Shown: positions 48,093 to 60,925 of the stretch, piece by piece
Layout: each line of letters opens with the position of its first letter
Position numbering within the stretch: position 1 is the first letter of the stretch
Origin: Dillenia suffruticosa
Lineage: Eukaryota > Streptophyta > Magnoliopsida > Dilleniales > Dilleniaceae
NCBI GenBank assembly: GCA_033439265.1
Contig: JAVTVX010000031.1
Coordinates: 10,587,501 to 10,651,500 of the forward strand
Direction: 5' to 3'
DNA length: 64,000 bases
Translations under genes and position numbers: made by a program
Notes under the pieces: generated by a model
What the model was told of the DNA's origin: nothing
Seen by the model: only the letters and a program-made list of their open reading frames with translations
The model's database searches: none

Positions 48093-49980
48093 TCAAGCAC
48101 GACCTCCACCATCATCATCATCATAATCATCATCGAAGAAATCATCACCTTCATCACCATCGCGAACATTATCAGGAGGAGAACTAGAAGGGGGAATCTG
48201 ACTTGGAGCGGAGGTTAACTAAAGATGTTGCATGATTAACATTTGCTTCATGCGGAACTCGTTCATTTCTTGCATGTGTTTTGCTTGAAATTCATTGAAT
48301 TCCTGATCTCTTTGCAGCAGTAACTCCTTCAAATGGCTCATCTCTTGATTCAATTGATTTATTTCTGCTCTGATTGTTGGTGGGATGGAAGAAGATGAAC
48401 CAGCGATTTTGTAAGTTCTGCTCCAAGAACCTAACCTAACTACTCTACCCCCTTTTGGTCCACCAGTCACCTCAAGCCATGTTTTCATGTTATCAACAGA
48501 TGACTCGGATCCGCCAGCATCATCACTAGCACTCGAACTTTTGCGTGATAGCTCATCATATTTCTCCTGTATTATATAAGAAAAATTAAAATAAATTTAT
48601 AATAATAATATAATACAGCACATATAATCTTGATTAGATATATATATATGAAGGAAAATAAAAAAAAATTGTAACATAAATCATGAGACTATATAGGATC
48701 TAAACTATGAACATTCATATTAACATTGAATAAGTTGAAATTTATGAAAAAAAAAAAGAGAATCTCTATCAAGTAATTCATTAGAAATCAAAAAATCAAG
48801 TTAACAATAAAAATAAACTTGAGAGAGACTAACCTGATAAATTTATCTTCCTACATTGTTATGATATGTTCAACATAATATATTCAAATCAACATTGAAA
48901 ATATTCATTAAACAATTGGAAGTTTTGAAATTACAAACCTTAATTGCTCTATATCTCTCCCCGCTCCAAGTCTTGTCTTTTTTCTGAAATGTGTGTGTGA
49001 AAGTATTTATGAATGAAGACTCGGTCCCTGTTTCCTTGGCCTAAAATAAAAAAACATCATTAGAAATAATGAAATAGTTTAAATTAGATTAAAAAATTAG
49101 TATTTGCATAAAATTATCAATCTATTTCTAAGTTCACCGATATTGATTGAGCCTCCCGCATATGTCACAGACAATTCCCCTGAATTATAAACTCGGTTTT
49201 TTTTATTCTGCTCACTCCTTCGTTTGCTTTTCTCCAATTCCCAAAAATTCACAATCATGCCCCAATTTTGCTCGGTAATGCAGTTTGGCTTTTTTCCGTA
49301 TCTCTTCACATGATTTAGAACGTGTTGGATGTGATCGCTACATTTTTTCTTGAAAATCCTTCTTACTTCTAACTCTTCAATCTTGTCCCAAGTGAATAGT
49401 CGCTGCAATAGAAAAAACCAATTAATTATAAAGCTATTAACTTAATTTCATATATAAACTAATTGGGATAATTTACCTTGAACTCGCTCCACCATAGCTC
49501 TCTTGTTTCTTCCGGAGTGCTTGTGTAAGTCATCGAATCCCCTCCCCAATGGTTATTCACTATTCTATTAAGCTCGTGAATAACATGTATAGAATTTGTA
49601 AATCTATCATAAAGTTTCAAACAAACAATGTTAAATAAACAAGATAGTTAAAAGAATAATTTGTTTTATAAATAAAAGAAATAATACATCTGAAATTTTA
49701 AAATTTATTACTTACGAATTTCTGTAAGGGGTTATCAACTCTCGATTGTCTTCCCTATCTGCATACGAGTGTTCCACCGAAGGGACTGGCGAAGGTACAT
49801 TACTAGCCATTTGTTGAGAATGCGAAGGGCCTGCAACAGAAGGGGGAGGCGAAAGTACATTGCCGGCAAGGGAATAGGATTGTGAAGGTGCTGAAGCAGA
49901 CTGCGATGGTGAAAAGTGTGATCTTCCATCAGAATTGCATCTATGGCCACCACGTCGAAACTGTCAACCATAATATATTA
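48093..49980 (-). pseudogene. CACTA accessory transposase (Transposase_24 type), multi-exon
   Basis: Read by exons on the minus strand: a Ser/Pro-rich N-terminal part (about 49970-49725), HELNRIVNNHWGGDS and ETRELWWSEFK (about 49590-49480), an exon with LFTWDKIEELEVRRIFKKK and SGELSVTYAGGSI (49405-49125), THTFQKKDKTWSGERYRAI (about 49010-48945), and a last exon with WLEVTGGPKGGRVVRLGS and a coiled-coil segment (48565 onward). The order fits plant Ptta/En/Spm Transposase_24 proteins, which bind element ends. A TAG at 48219-48221 cuts off an acidic tail that continues to a natural stop at 48093. Otherwise little damaged. Confidence 0.75.
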
Positions 49981-50235
49981 TTAACAAAAATAAAAAAATA
50001 AAAATTACGTGTTCATTAGATGCATAATGAAGAACATGAATAAACTTACCATATATAATTTGACAAATTAAATGCGACGAAACAAGACACCAATATGTCA
50101 AAAAATCTTCTCTAATGACCTATAGAAAAAAAAGATAGTACATTAACAAATGAAATATATAAATTTAAGAATAAGACAGTAAATAGATAAATATCCGATT
50201 TTTATTATATTAAGAGAACAAAACTTACTCATTAT

Positions 50236-52375
50236 CAAAAATCAAAATCCTCATTGTCATCCTCATCCTCATCATGTGTATCAAAATTAGACTCTTTAAC
50301 ATCATTATCATTATCATCAATATCCTCATCCTCATCCTCATCCTCATCCTCATTATCTATCTCAAAATTAGATTTTTCATCGTCTTCTTCATGAATTTCA
50401 CTTGCATCCACATCGATTACTACTCTGTTGGGATTTCGTAACGTTGGAATATTATATTCCTCGATCTAAAATGTATTGACAACTTTCTCTTGTTGATATG
50501 CTATGTCTTCCCAATGTTCCTCAATTTTTTTCCTTGCTTTCGTATAATAAAAATCCCATTAATCAATTTTGTCACGTTTCAAATTAAGATATGAAGCATA
50601 AAATACTTGAATCGCTTGTTGTGCCAACACAAATGGTTCATATCTTTTATACAATTTCTTATGATTTATTTCAATCAAATTAAACTGTGGATGCATTTTC
50701 ATCCCTTTGACAGGGTCAAACCAGTGATACATAAATAAAATAACCAGTAATTCTGGACCAATGTACTCTACCTCTACGATTTCATCCAATAAACCATAAA
50801 AATCATTTTGACCTCCACCATCATTGGATGACTGAACACAAACCCCACTATTTATTGTCATTTTTCCCATTCCATATTCTTCTGTATGAAAGTTATACCC
50901 GTTTATGAAATATGCTGGCCAAGTTTGTTCCATTAATTTTGGACCCATGACAGATGGATTAACAATACTTGCTCAACTTGAGATTGATTATCATGGACCT
51001 AAAGTCAAATAAATATGTTAATATGTTTTAAAGTAAACGTTTAAATAATTTATAGTCTGCTGACATATTTTTTAAACCATGGTGCAAATTCTTCATCGCA
51101 GAAATGATCAAACTCATGTGTCGAAAGTTCAGAATATACGTTTTGGAAAATCCTACCATGAAAAAAAATAAATTATAATACAAACAATTTATGGCATAAG
51201 AAATACATAAAATAGAAAATATATACTAACTCAAAATATGGCGTCACTTCTGGACAGTTCAGTAAAATATATGTGTGGGCTGCCCGCCATTCTTGACCAG
51301 TTAAGTACCTAGGCTTCCATGGTCTACTTGGTCGACAAAGGTAGTTAAAAATTAAGAATGACTTCAAATTGGGATCAATAGGACCCTCATCATTTCTTTC
51401 TGCTCTCCGCCTCTTGCACTGAACATGAGACTCAAAATAATATGATGCAAACGTTGTTACTTCCTCTACAATGTATGTAACCTCGGAGTTAAAGACAAAT
51501 AAAACATTTGTTAGTATGATTTACGGCGCTGATTACGACCCGACCTCCGAGTACTCTTGTATCTACATTGATTATAGAATTTACAAAAATCAGCATCTTT
51601 ATCATCTCCCCTAATATAGCATACAAGCATCTCTGCAAACATCTATTATTTCCATTGGAAGACCTAATTCTTTCACCAGCTTTTCATACTATAAAAATCA
51701 TTGGGCATAATATGATCACGCGGCAATATTTCTCTAATTACTTGAACAAAATCATTAAAACAATTCTTAAACACATTATGCTCTGCCTTGACATTCAACA
51801 GTCTTGCAATTAGAGATAGCTTAGTGTGGCTATTACAACCAGCCCACAAAGGTTCATCTACAGCTCTTAACATTTCCTGAAATTGGAGAGATGATTCATT
51901 ATTCACATTTTCATCAACACCTTGTACTTCTACCTCCTGCAATGGTGATGCATAACTAGTATACCCATGTTCAAATGTTGGAGCAAAGCTAGAACTTGCA
52001 ACGTTTGGCTCGGGAACAAAATTCAGACCCGCTGCATCAATTACCATTCTCTGATATGGATTCAATTGATCATAATAACTCTGATCCCCACTAACTAAGA
52101 ATTGTCTGTTTCGTCCATACTCCTCATCAGAAATGAACGGTTCACTATGACATATCCAATTATAGTAATTTGGGGGTAAAACCAATTCTACAAAGATGTT
52201 CCATAACTTTATCACATTGCAAAAATTTACCATTACGACACCTTTTACACGGACACCTTAGCTTATTCCCATCCATAAAATCAACATGACTACAAGCAAA
52301 ATCTAAAAATTGTTTCAACCCAAAAATAAACTCATCAGTTAAACCCCGACAATCAGATAAGTTCTTTTTATGCAT
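50236..52375 (-). pseudogene. CACTA main transposase (TNP2 type), catalytic core deleted
   Basis: The N-terminal transposase-associated domain starts at 52375 with cysteine-rich LRCPCKRCRN. A frameshift near 52200 leads to YYNWICHSEPF (52233-51673). SLIARLLNVKAEHN then leads into the region that precedes the DDE core. From about 51540 sequence jumps to the DUF4218 end (SHVQCKRRR, then LTGQEWRAAHTYILLNCPEV). DUF4216 is at 50948-50559 (WFDPVKG, YEPFVLAQQA). An acidic Asp/Glu tail ends at 50236. About the whole DDE core domain is absent. Confidence 0.85.
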
Positions 52376-53140
52376 TCAACTTCTTTTGTTCTGTATTTTT
52401 CTTGTCTCCAAATTTAAAATTTTTTAAATATTAAAAAAAACTACTAAGTTATCAATACTAATATCATCATTAATCCCAACTAAGTTGATATAACAATAAA
52501 TAAAAACGTTAATTGCACAAGACTCAACATCATCAATAATACTAACCTTAATTTCACAAAAATTTAATATAATAATAAATAATATTATAAAATTAATTAA
52601 TATCAAACAAATTAACTAAATTATTACAATAACATTAAATATTTTCATATAATTAAATAAAATATAAAATATTGAACATTTAACAATATTGATTATTTAA
52701 CTAATTAATATAAGATTAACTATAAATTGCTGATTATTGTTAATATAATATTTCACCTAAACAATTATCGACACTTTTGATTCCAATTTTATATAAAAAA
52801 TTAAATTTAACAAATCTAGTAATATCATTAAATCAACAACTAAATACAATAAAAATAAACTAATATAGAAATAAAAATAATACAAACATAGAAATTAACA
52901 TAATTGTATTTTCCAATCATTACAGTACAAATAAAAACATTTCTCACCGCCAAATAATAACTCACTGATAGGCTCAGATATCAACAGTAGCAACATCTTC
53001 CAATCCAAATATTCAAGAATCGCAAATCTTGACACATAAAAAACAATTATAAATAACTAATATATTATTAAAACAATATTATAAAAACATTTTTTTTAAA
53101 TAACATTTCTCAAAAAATAAAAAAAATGCATTAAAGTAGA
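52376..53140. other. AT-rich 5' region of the CACTA element
   Basis: Very AT-rich, no frame. Presumed promoter side of the transposase. No subterminal repeats comparable to 47063-47800 and no CACTA terminus were seen. Confidence 0.45.
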
Positions 53141-53440
53141 ATGTTGGATTGGGTCAGGTCGTGCAAAGGCCTAGCCCCATGGGCCACGCTAGGCCACGTA
53201 AGCACCTATGGCCCCATCGAGAGGTTGGGCTGCAAGTTGCGGCCCTTTGCCGCGGCTAGCCCGTGAAGGGCAGATCCGGCGGCTGGCTACCGGATATGCC
53301 ATCTATGGGCCAGAGAGAGAGAGAGAGAGAGAGAGAGATTACCTAACACTATCACAATCCGGCATCCATTCCACCATCCCTTCGCAGAACCACCTTCGCA
53401 GCTATTCGAAAATGATCAAAGCGAGAGAGAGAGAGAGTGC
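53141..53440. other. GC-rich block with GA repeat, origin unknown
   Basis: Abrupt change to GC-rich sequence (53150-53300), then (GA)n at 53307-53337 and 53421-53437. It stops where the truncated Athila LTR begins. Not matched elsewhere in the window. Confidence 0.4.
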
Positions 53441-54571
53441 GGAGTTTTCTCTTTCTTAAAATAAATAAGAATATTTTGTTAATTGAAAAAGGAAGGGACT
53501 CCACCTTTTTTTAGGGTTACACTCTTATATATATAGGAGAGTTACATAACATTGTTGGTGGTGGTGTGCAGCCCCCAAAAGGGCTGTAGCCGGCAGCACA
53601 TGGGAAGCTCCTTTGTTTCTTGACGTTGGATGCACTTTTGGGAGGAGGAGGCAGCCCTTAAGGGGGTAGTAGCCATTCTCTGCCGGCAGCCATAGGAAAG
53701 CACATTCTTTTGATGTTCACATTCTCTTTCCAGCAATAATAAATCCTTTTTGTGAGTTTTATTTTGCTATGTTTTATTTCTAATTTATTTTTCTAATTAA
53801 AGGATTATTGAAATCTTGATGAATGAAAATTGTGAGATCTAAATGAATTTATTGACTTGATATTTGTGAATATTTATTTAATCTCTATACTTTAATATTT
53901 ATAATTGTTTTGGAATTGTTAAATAAAGACTTATATTTAATAACCCTAAACTAGTTTACAACCATTTAAAAACAACAAGTTTTGTTTGTTTTTAATATAG
54001 TAGTAATGACATAGCTTTATGGTCTTGCAAGCGGTAGAGTTTATATCAAGAGTTTAGATAATCTAATTTAAATAAATCCAGATTGAAATTTACTGATTAA
54101 AATTAGATATCTCTAGATCATAATGCTGTCAAAACATTAAATCCAACGAGAGTCTCTTGAATTATTTTTCGATTATGGAAGTAATTAACGATGGTATCTT
54201 GAATACTGAAAAGGTAAGGAGAGATTGATCGTTTCGTGATACTTAACGACTATAACTAATTTATTCACATAATGTCGAGTAATTTTTGTATCGATAATCA
54301 ATCAAGTAGATCAAGATGAAAATAATTTCTTTGGCTAGGTTTTACTATCATTGATCTTTTCTCCTTTAATTGGTAGCTTTTAATTGTTTTGATTTAATTC
54401 ACTTTGTTGATTTATTTATCTCATTAGTTTTAGTTAATTTCTTAAACCCCTATAGTTTTTATTTTATTTTTATTAAGAGAAATAGATCCACCATTTTCCT
54501 GTGGAACTCGTACTATACTCATATTGTTTGAAATAGGAGAAATTTATTTTTGGTTGGATTGACACCTATCA
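53441..54571 (+). repeat. Athila-like 5' LTR, start truncated
   Basis: Matches 57813-58947 from GGAGTTTTCYCTT onward. The TGATAGG start seen in the 3' LTR is missing. Confidence 0.8.
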
Positions 54572-54576
54572 AATTT

Positions 54577-54593
54577 TAGCGTTGTTGCCGGGG
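54577..54593 (+). other. Athila-type primer binding site
   Basis: TAGCGTTGTTGCCGGGGA resembles TGGCGCCGTTGCCGGGGA, complementary to tRNA-Asp, with a few transitions. Confidence 0.7.
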
Positions 54594-54686
54594 AACGGTG
54601 CTAAGTGATTTATTTTTTTTAAGTTTTCTTTTTTCCTTATTTCAAGACTAATCATTTACAGTAAACTTACTGGAAGTTGTGAAAGA

Positions 54687-55740
54687 TATGGAAGAGAAGG
54701 ACTTTAGACATGAAAATATGGCTACCCAAAAAACTTTAAGGGAGTTGTTATTCTCTGATGATGAATATTCTATTTGTAATATTTTTTAATGTGACAACAA
54801 ATGCAACACATTTTGAGAGATGACAAGATGTCCCAAAAAGCGTCAATGAGATAAGTACTTCTTCACTTGAGCATAAGATAGATTCTTTAACTTATATGGT
54901 GGAAAAGTTGGTTGTGAAACAAGTATAACAAGTGAAGGCATACGGAATTTGTTCGAGGATAGACCACCCAACCAACTTGTGTCCTATCTTTCAACAGGAG
55001 TTTAATGAACAATCGAATATTGTAGGTGGATTTTTAGGATATCCTTATAAATAGTATGATCGTTACTCAAACACCTACAACCAAGATTAGAGAGATCATC
55101 CGAATCTAAACTATGGGACTGGATCACAAGGATTTCCACAGCAATTTTATGAAAGACCGCTCTTTCAACCGCAGCAACCTCTTCAAAATCGAGTATCAAA
55201 CCTTGAAAATCTTGTAAAGAGTTTTATGCAGGAAAGGAAACAAGAGTAAGCATTCAAATTCTCGGTATCCAAGTGTTACAATTGGCGACAACAATAAGCA
55301 AAATCGAAACTCATCATGAAAAATTGTCGTTTCAAGTTGAGGTTAATCTAAGGGAGAATGAAAGTGCTATACTGCCTAGAGATGGAAAAGAAGTGCAAAA
55401 TTCTTCATCAAAGGAGACATAAAAAAGGAAGAAAACGAAAAGGACATAATGCCTCTTGATGTTATACCAAAAAAGATAAGTGAGGTATCAAACAACTCAA
55501 ATTCAAAACTAACTGTTCTTCCTCCTTTTTCTTGTAGGTTGGCACATTCTAAGAAGTAAGATGATGAGAAGGAGATGAATTTCATTGTACATGCTAATTT
55601 TATGCAAAATGAATTGGATTTTGTGTTTAAGGAGAATTTGATAAATAATTTTGCACAATGGGATAAGTTTTTTCAACATAAACTCCCACATCGAAAGCAA
55701 TTAATGGTTTTCTCTTTCCACCTTTAAATCTCAAAAATGG
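54687..55740 (+). pseudogene. Athila-like gag remnant
   Basis: Begins MEEKDFRHEN, then TLREL. Later frames read YGICSRIDHPTNLCPIFQQ, where Tyr replaces the first Cys of the CX2C zinc unit, then RDHPNLNYGTGSQGFPQQF and RVSNLENLVKSFMQERKQE, hallmarks of Athila gag ends. TAG and TAA stops interrupt it. Confidence 0.75.
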
Positions 55741-57399
55741 ACCGAAATGCTAGATGTTTAAGGCGTGACCATGTGCTAGCTCTTTTTTCGTGTTCGTTGG
55801 AATTGATCCTCCTTTCACCACTCCACCCTAGGGGAGTATTGTTTTCACATTTCTCTTTTATTTCTTTATTCTTTTTCTTTTATTTTGCTTGATTGATTTT
55901 ATGCATTTTTTTATCTCTCAATTTGAGCAAACATTTAGGACAATATATGATTTAGATGTGGGGGTGTTAGGTGTTTTCTTTTTTATTTTTGACACTATAA
56001 TTGTTTTCTTTATTATATTAGTTTAGATTTTTGTTTCTTCAAAAAAAAATAATAAAAAATTGAAAAAAGTTTTGAACTTTCTTAGTTGATATATTCTATT
56101 TGGTTGGCTGGAGATGTATGAAAAGAACTTGTATCAATGGTTTTTTGTGCTTGAAATGACAAGTTATGTCCTTAATCGTTTTTTTTGAATGATGAACATA
56201 CAAGATTTGACACAAACCCTACTTAAAAAGTGAGATTTTGAGTAAAAAATGAGCAATTTCATTTTTTATGCTTGAAATTATTTTTCTTGATGAGTGATTA
56301 TCATACTTGAATTGTACATTGTAGAACTTGCTTTGTTATGCATTTTAAGACTATATTTTAGGATTTTATGCATTGAAATGACAAAGATACTAAGGTTTTA
56401 CCCCCTTTGACTTAAAAATACCCTACCTTAATTTCATGAACCCTTAGTGAACCAATTTGAGTCTTTACCCCATTTTCTTCTTTAAAAACCATTCAAAACA
56501 ATATCAAACCTTTTGTTTTAACCTTCATCTCAAACTCTTATAGCAAATGTATATATAGTTAATTGTATGATTTTGATTATATATTTGCCTCAATAGGAAG
56601 ATGATGATTGGAATTTTGATATTGACATTTTCATGGAGATCATGTATGATCGAAATGAAAAAAAAAGAAAAAAAAGAGAACAATGATGAAAGAAAAGAAA
56701 AAAAAAGAAGAAAAATGAAAAAATGAAAAAAGGTAAAAAGAAGATGAGAAAGAGAAGTGTTGCATTTTGATTGAAAAATTCATTTATTTACACTTCAATT
56801 ATGAAAATTGAGAAATTAGTTGACCTTCTTGTATGCTGTTTACTATTGACTATTCATTTGGAAAACAAGAAGTCAATTTTGTCTGCTATTTGTTTAAGCA
56901 AAAATCGATCAATGTTATGAAAATTGTGTGGTTAGTTATATATGGTCTTTGGTACAACTTTTAACCCTCAAATATTACATTTATCCTACCCTTAACCCTA
57001 ACCCCGTTACAATCAAATAAAAAACCTTTTAAATTGATGCATGAAATTCAAATTTTTAAGTAATGGAGATTTGATATATTTGCAACCATATGGTAGTGTC
57101 ATTCCATGTTATTAATTTGAGAGATATATACATTCTTTACCTTTTTCGAGTGCATTTGAGTGACTCGGAGAGAATTGTCGAATTTTGTTATTTGGATTTC
57201 ATAAGAGGCTGTTGGGATAAATAGTGGTTGTTTTAATGCAGATCGCTGTGTAGTACTTGTTGTTTCGATTTTGTTTTCAATTTAACACTTATGACATATA
57301 TTGACTTGATTGTTTGGAAAAAAAAATAGGTTGGTTAGTTTTGAGTTTATTTGAGTTAGAGATGTTTAAGGACAAGCATTATCTAAGTGTAGGGAAATT
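55741..57399. other. Athila-like 3' internal region, non-coding
   Basis: Long AT-rich region with an A/G-rich run at 56658-56750. No RT, RNase H, integrase or env-like frame recognised. AGTGTAGGGAAATT at 57386-57399 is the polypurine tract before the 3' LTR. Confidence 0.6.
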
Positions 57400-58947
57400 T
57401 GATAGGACTTAATTGAGTGTAATATTTATAATTGATTTTACTTTATTTTTGAATAAATATTACACTAATATTTATATTTTATGACATTTGATATGTTAGG
57501 ATTGATGGAGGAGACTTATTAAGAAAAATAAAGAAAAATGAGCTAAATTGGAGCAATTATATATAGGATGGAAAATTGGATAGCAATGCTCCTTCATTAG
57601 CATATGGACCCGTTGATTACAAGGATGCAATACAAGAATTTGAAGATTTACTGTAGCAAAATTTCCTTTCCCAATGACACATTCAAGAGAAATTTGGGAT
57701 GGAATTAGAGGTATTGAAGATTTTTATTCCATTCTTAATATTTAGGAAAAGAAATTTTTAAAAATGTAAATTTCAAATCATTTTATCTTTTACAAAATTC
57801 TTTTATTATCTTTTAGGAGTTTTCCCTTCCTTAAAATAAATAAGAATATGTTGTTAATTGAAAAAGGAAGGGACTCCACCTTTTTTTTAGGGTTACACTC
57901 CTCTATATATAGGAAAGTTACATAATATTGTTGGTGGTGGTGTGCAGCCCCCAAAAGGGTTGCAACCGGCAGCACATCGGAAGCTCCTTTGTTTCTTGAC
58001 TTTGGATTCACTTTTGGAAGGAAGAGGCAGCCCCTAAAGGTGCAGCAGCCATTCTCTACCGGCAACCATAGGAAAGCACATTCTTTTGATGTTCACATTC
58101 TCTTTCCCGCAATAGTAAATCCTTTTTGTGAGTTTTCTTTTACTATATTTTATTTCTAATTTATTTTTCTATCAAAAGATTATCAAATTCTTGATGAATG
58201 AAGATTGCTAGATCTAAATGATTTTATTGGCTTGATATTTGTGAGTATTTATTTAATCTCTATACTCTAATATTTATGATTGTTTTGGAATTGTTAAATA
58301 AAGAACTCTATTTAATAACCCTAAAAAAGTTTACAACCATTTAAAAACAGTAAGATTTGTATGTTTTTAATATAGTAGTAATTGGCATAGTTTTATGGTC
58401 TCGCAAGCGGTAAAATTTATATCAAGAGTTTAGATAATTTAATTTAAATAAATGCGATTGGAATTTACTGATTCGAATTGGATCTCTCTAGATCTTAATG
58501 CTATCGGAACACTAAATCCAACCAGTGTCTCTTGGATTGTCTTTCAATTAGAAAAGTAATGGTATCTTGATTACCGAAAAAGTAAGGAGAGATTGGTCGT
58601 TTCATGGTATTTAACGGCTATAACCAATTTATTCATATAATGTCGAATAATTTTTGCTTCAATGATCAATCAAGTACATCGAGGTGGAAATAATTCCTTT
58701 GGCTAGATTTTACTATCATTGATTTTTTCTCTTTTAATTGGTTAGTTTTTAATTGTTTTGATTTAATTCACTTTGTCGATTTATTTATCTCATTAGTTTT
58801 AGTTAATTTCTCAAACCCCCATATTTTTATTTTATTTTTATTAAGAGAAGTAGATCTACCGTTTCCTGTGGATACGACCATACTCGTACTATACTCGTAT
58901 TGTTTGAAGTAGGAGAAATTTATTTTTGGTTAGATTGACACCCACCA
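57400..58947 (+). repeat. Athila-like 3' LTR (full length)
   Basis: TGATAGGACTT at 57400 to GACACCCACCA at 58947. The outer end abuts, to the base, the start-codon position of the third lipase promoter copy. Confidence 0.75.
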
Positions 58948-59147
58948 TGTGGATGATCGTATTCCCATGGCTTTGAATGTTTAGGGAAGAAAGGCAACTT
59001 AAGAAGTTGAGGTGTCTAGGAATTTGGAAATTTTACGATGAAAACTTTAAATACTTCAAAGTTTTAGTAGGAAGAAAATACAGCTTAAGATATGTTGAGA
59101 GATTTGTATTATGAGGAAGTTTGCTAATTGTATGAAGAACAACGAGG

Positions 59148-59155
59148 TTTATATA
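59148..59155 (-). promoter_or_regulatory. TATA box of the third lipase promoter copy
   Basis: TATATAAA on the minus strand, about 200 bases before the ATG-equivalent, aligned with 32795-32802. Confidence 0.6.
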
Positions 59156-59335
59156 GAACTTGCATTAGTATACTGCTGTAATGAGTGATTCTACAACTAT
59201 ATTCAAAAGTTGAAAATTCCATTGGGTAAGAGAGAGAGCCGGTGGAGGGGGGAGAGAGAGTGAGAGAGGATTGAAAGATTCCAAACATTGGAATTATTAG
59301 CATGCTCACAAAGGGATTTTGAACTTGACTGCATC

Positions 59336-59340
<5 letters not shown>

Positions 59341-59377
<37 letters not shown>
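59341..59377. repeat. TA microsatellite
   Basis: About 18 TA units, absent from the two sister copies of this segment. Confidence 0.95.
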
Positions 59378-59380
<3 letters not shown>

Positions 59381-60005
59381 TTTGTTATACATATCTTTCC
59401 TGCAATTCAGAGGAGACTTGCTTGTGAAATTAATGTGAATTTTTGAAGTCTCATATGTGAGTTTCGATGGCCACTCGTAACTCTTTCACTAATAATCAAA
59501 TGAAGACTTTTTCAAGGAATTGCGAGTTCGGGTAAAAGAGGGAGAAAAAAGAGAAACACATGAACCCAAGAAGAAAAAAAACACACATTATTATAGCAGA
59601 CAAAAAAAAACCATTATTAGATAGCTAGAAAATGCCAATGAATGAAGCAATTATGCAGAAGATCCATCAGCTCTATTAAACCCATGACATGAAAAAGAGA
59701 ATATCTTAAACTTTGAATAAAAACACAAAAGAGAAAAAGAATCATCAGGAAAACACAAAATGCAAAGGAGAAAAACAATCATTGGACATAACCTAAATCT
59801 CTTCCTTTACTTTGAATAAGAACAAAGGTGGGCAGCATCAAGGGAAAGTTAGCCTACTAAGACGGCGTGCTAAGACTATGTTGAGAGAGCTATCCTCTAA
59901 ATAGTGTTCTACAAATGCTCAAATTATATTAGTTGGATTATAGTTCCTGATACAGATGAAAAAAAAGGTAGAATAAAGGTGGGCAGCTAAACTTGTTGTT
60001 TCATG

Positions 60006-60925
60006 CACTACTAGGAAACATGTTTTTAGTGACGGAAAAATCTGTCCCTGATACTTTTCAGCGATAGATTAGCGACAGAAAAAACTCCATCGCTAAAAGC
60101 CACCATGCTAAATATCAGCGATAGAATACTATCCACTGCTAAAATCAACGACATATTAGAGACGGAAAAAATCCATCGCTAATAAAAAAAAAATAACGAC
60201 AGATTGAACTCTGTCGCTGAGTTATAAGAAGAGTGAAAAAGAATGCACGTGACTCCACGCCGGCCCGCCTACATGCTGGACCCACTCGCCCCCGCCCCAC
60301 GCCACTGCCCACTTTGGCCCGCCCATGTGTTGTCTCCATTAACCTGTGAAAATACCATCTCTAGCTTCCGTGTGGCTTTGAACTCGTGCATGGAAAAAGA
60401 TGAACAACTTTACCACCATCGAACCACACCTACACTTTTAATTTTGTTGTATTTTTTTTTTATTTGTTATCTTAAGATCACAATTTTTTAATAATAATAA
60501 AATAAAATAAATTGATAATTTATTATAAAATAATAAAATAATAAATAATTAGCTTAAAATAAAATAATAATTTTTATTTAAAAAATTATATTATTTTTTT
60601 ACAAAATAAAATAACAAGAAAAAGAAAAAGAATTTTTTAAAAAAATAAAAAAATAAAATAATTATAAAATAATAAAATTATAAAATTATAAAATAATAAA
60701 AAATAAAAAATCCGTCACTAAAATTTTTATCGGTAATCCATCGTTGATAAATGTACGAATTTTTTTTTCTTTTTTTCCTTTTTTTCTCTGTTTACCATAT
60801 TAGTGACGAAAATATTTTTGTCGCTAATTTAATCCGACATTAATCCATCGCAAATCCGTCATTATTACCTATAGATTTTTTCCATTGGTAATTTTTCATC
60901 GCTGATAGCTTGTTTTTTAGTAGTA
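60006..60925. mobile_element. Non-autonomous CACTA element, 920 bp
   Basis: CACTACTAGGAAAC at 60006 and the complementary TAGTAGTA at 60918-60925 form the ends. ATG is duplicated on both sides (60003-60005 and 60926-60928), the 3-bp duplication expected for CACTA. Subterminal motifs of AGCGACAGA/TCGCTAA type fill 60030-60220 and 60715-60905. The middle is AT-rich with a GC-rich patch (60245-60330). No transposase. It splits sequence that is continuous in the sister copy at 34720-35560. Confidence 0.88.

Larger units (their letters stand above)
47063..53140 (-). mobile_element. CACTA (En/Spm) transposon, internally deleted
   Basis: Left end CACTCCACAAAAAAC at 47063 is close to the CACTACAAGAAAA consensus and is followed by about 700 bases of subterminal repeats. 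Two minus-strand transposase genes follow. The right terminus was not found; the border at about 53140 is where GC-rich sequence begins. The catalytic part of the main transposase is missing, so it is non-autonomous. Confidence 0.75.
53441..58947 (+). mobile_element. Athila-like LTR retrotransposon, internally deleted
   Basis: Direct repeats 53441-54571 and 57813-58947 are LTR copies. The 5' LTR ends CTATCA at 54571 and is followed by a worn tRNA-Asp-type primer site (GTTGCCGGGGA). Gag relics are of Athila type. Pol is absent. The 5' LTR lacks about 413 bases of its start relative to the 3' LTR. Confidence 0.8.

Noticed and set aside
55002..55199. Minus-strand frame at 55002-55199
   Set aside because: Antisense of the Athila-like gag remnant.
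60145..60491. Frames over the GC patch of the small CACTA element
   Set aside because: Short, without homology, and inside a non-coding element.
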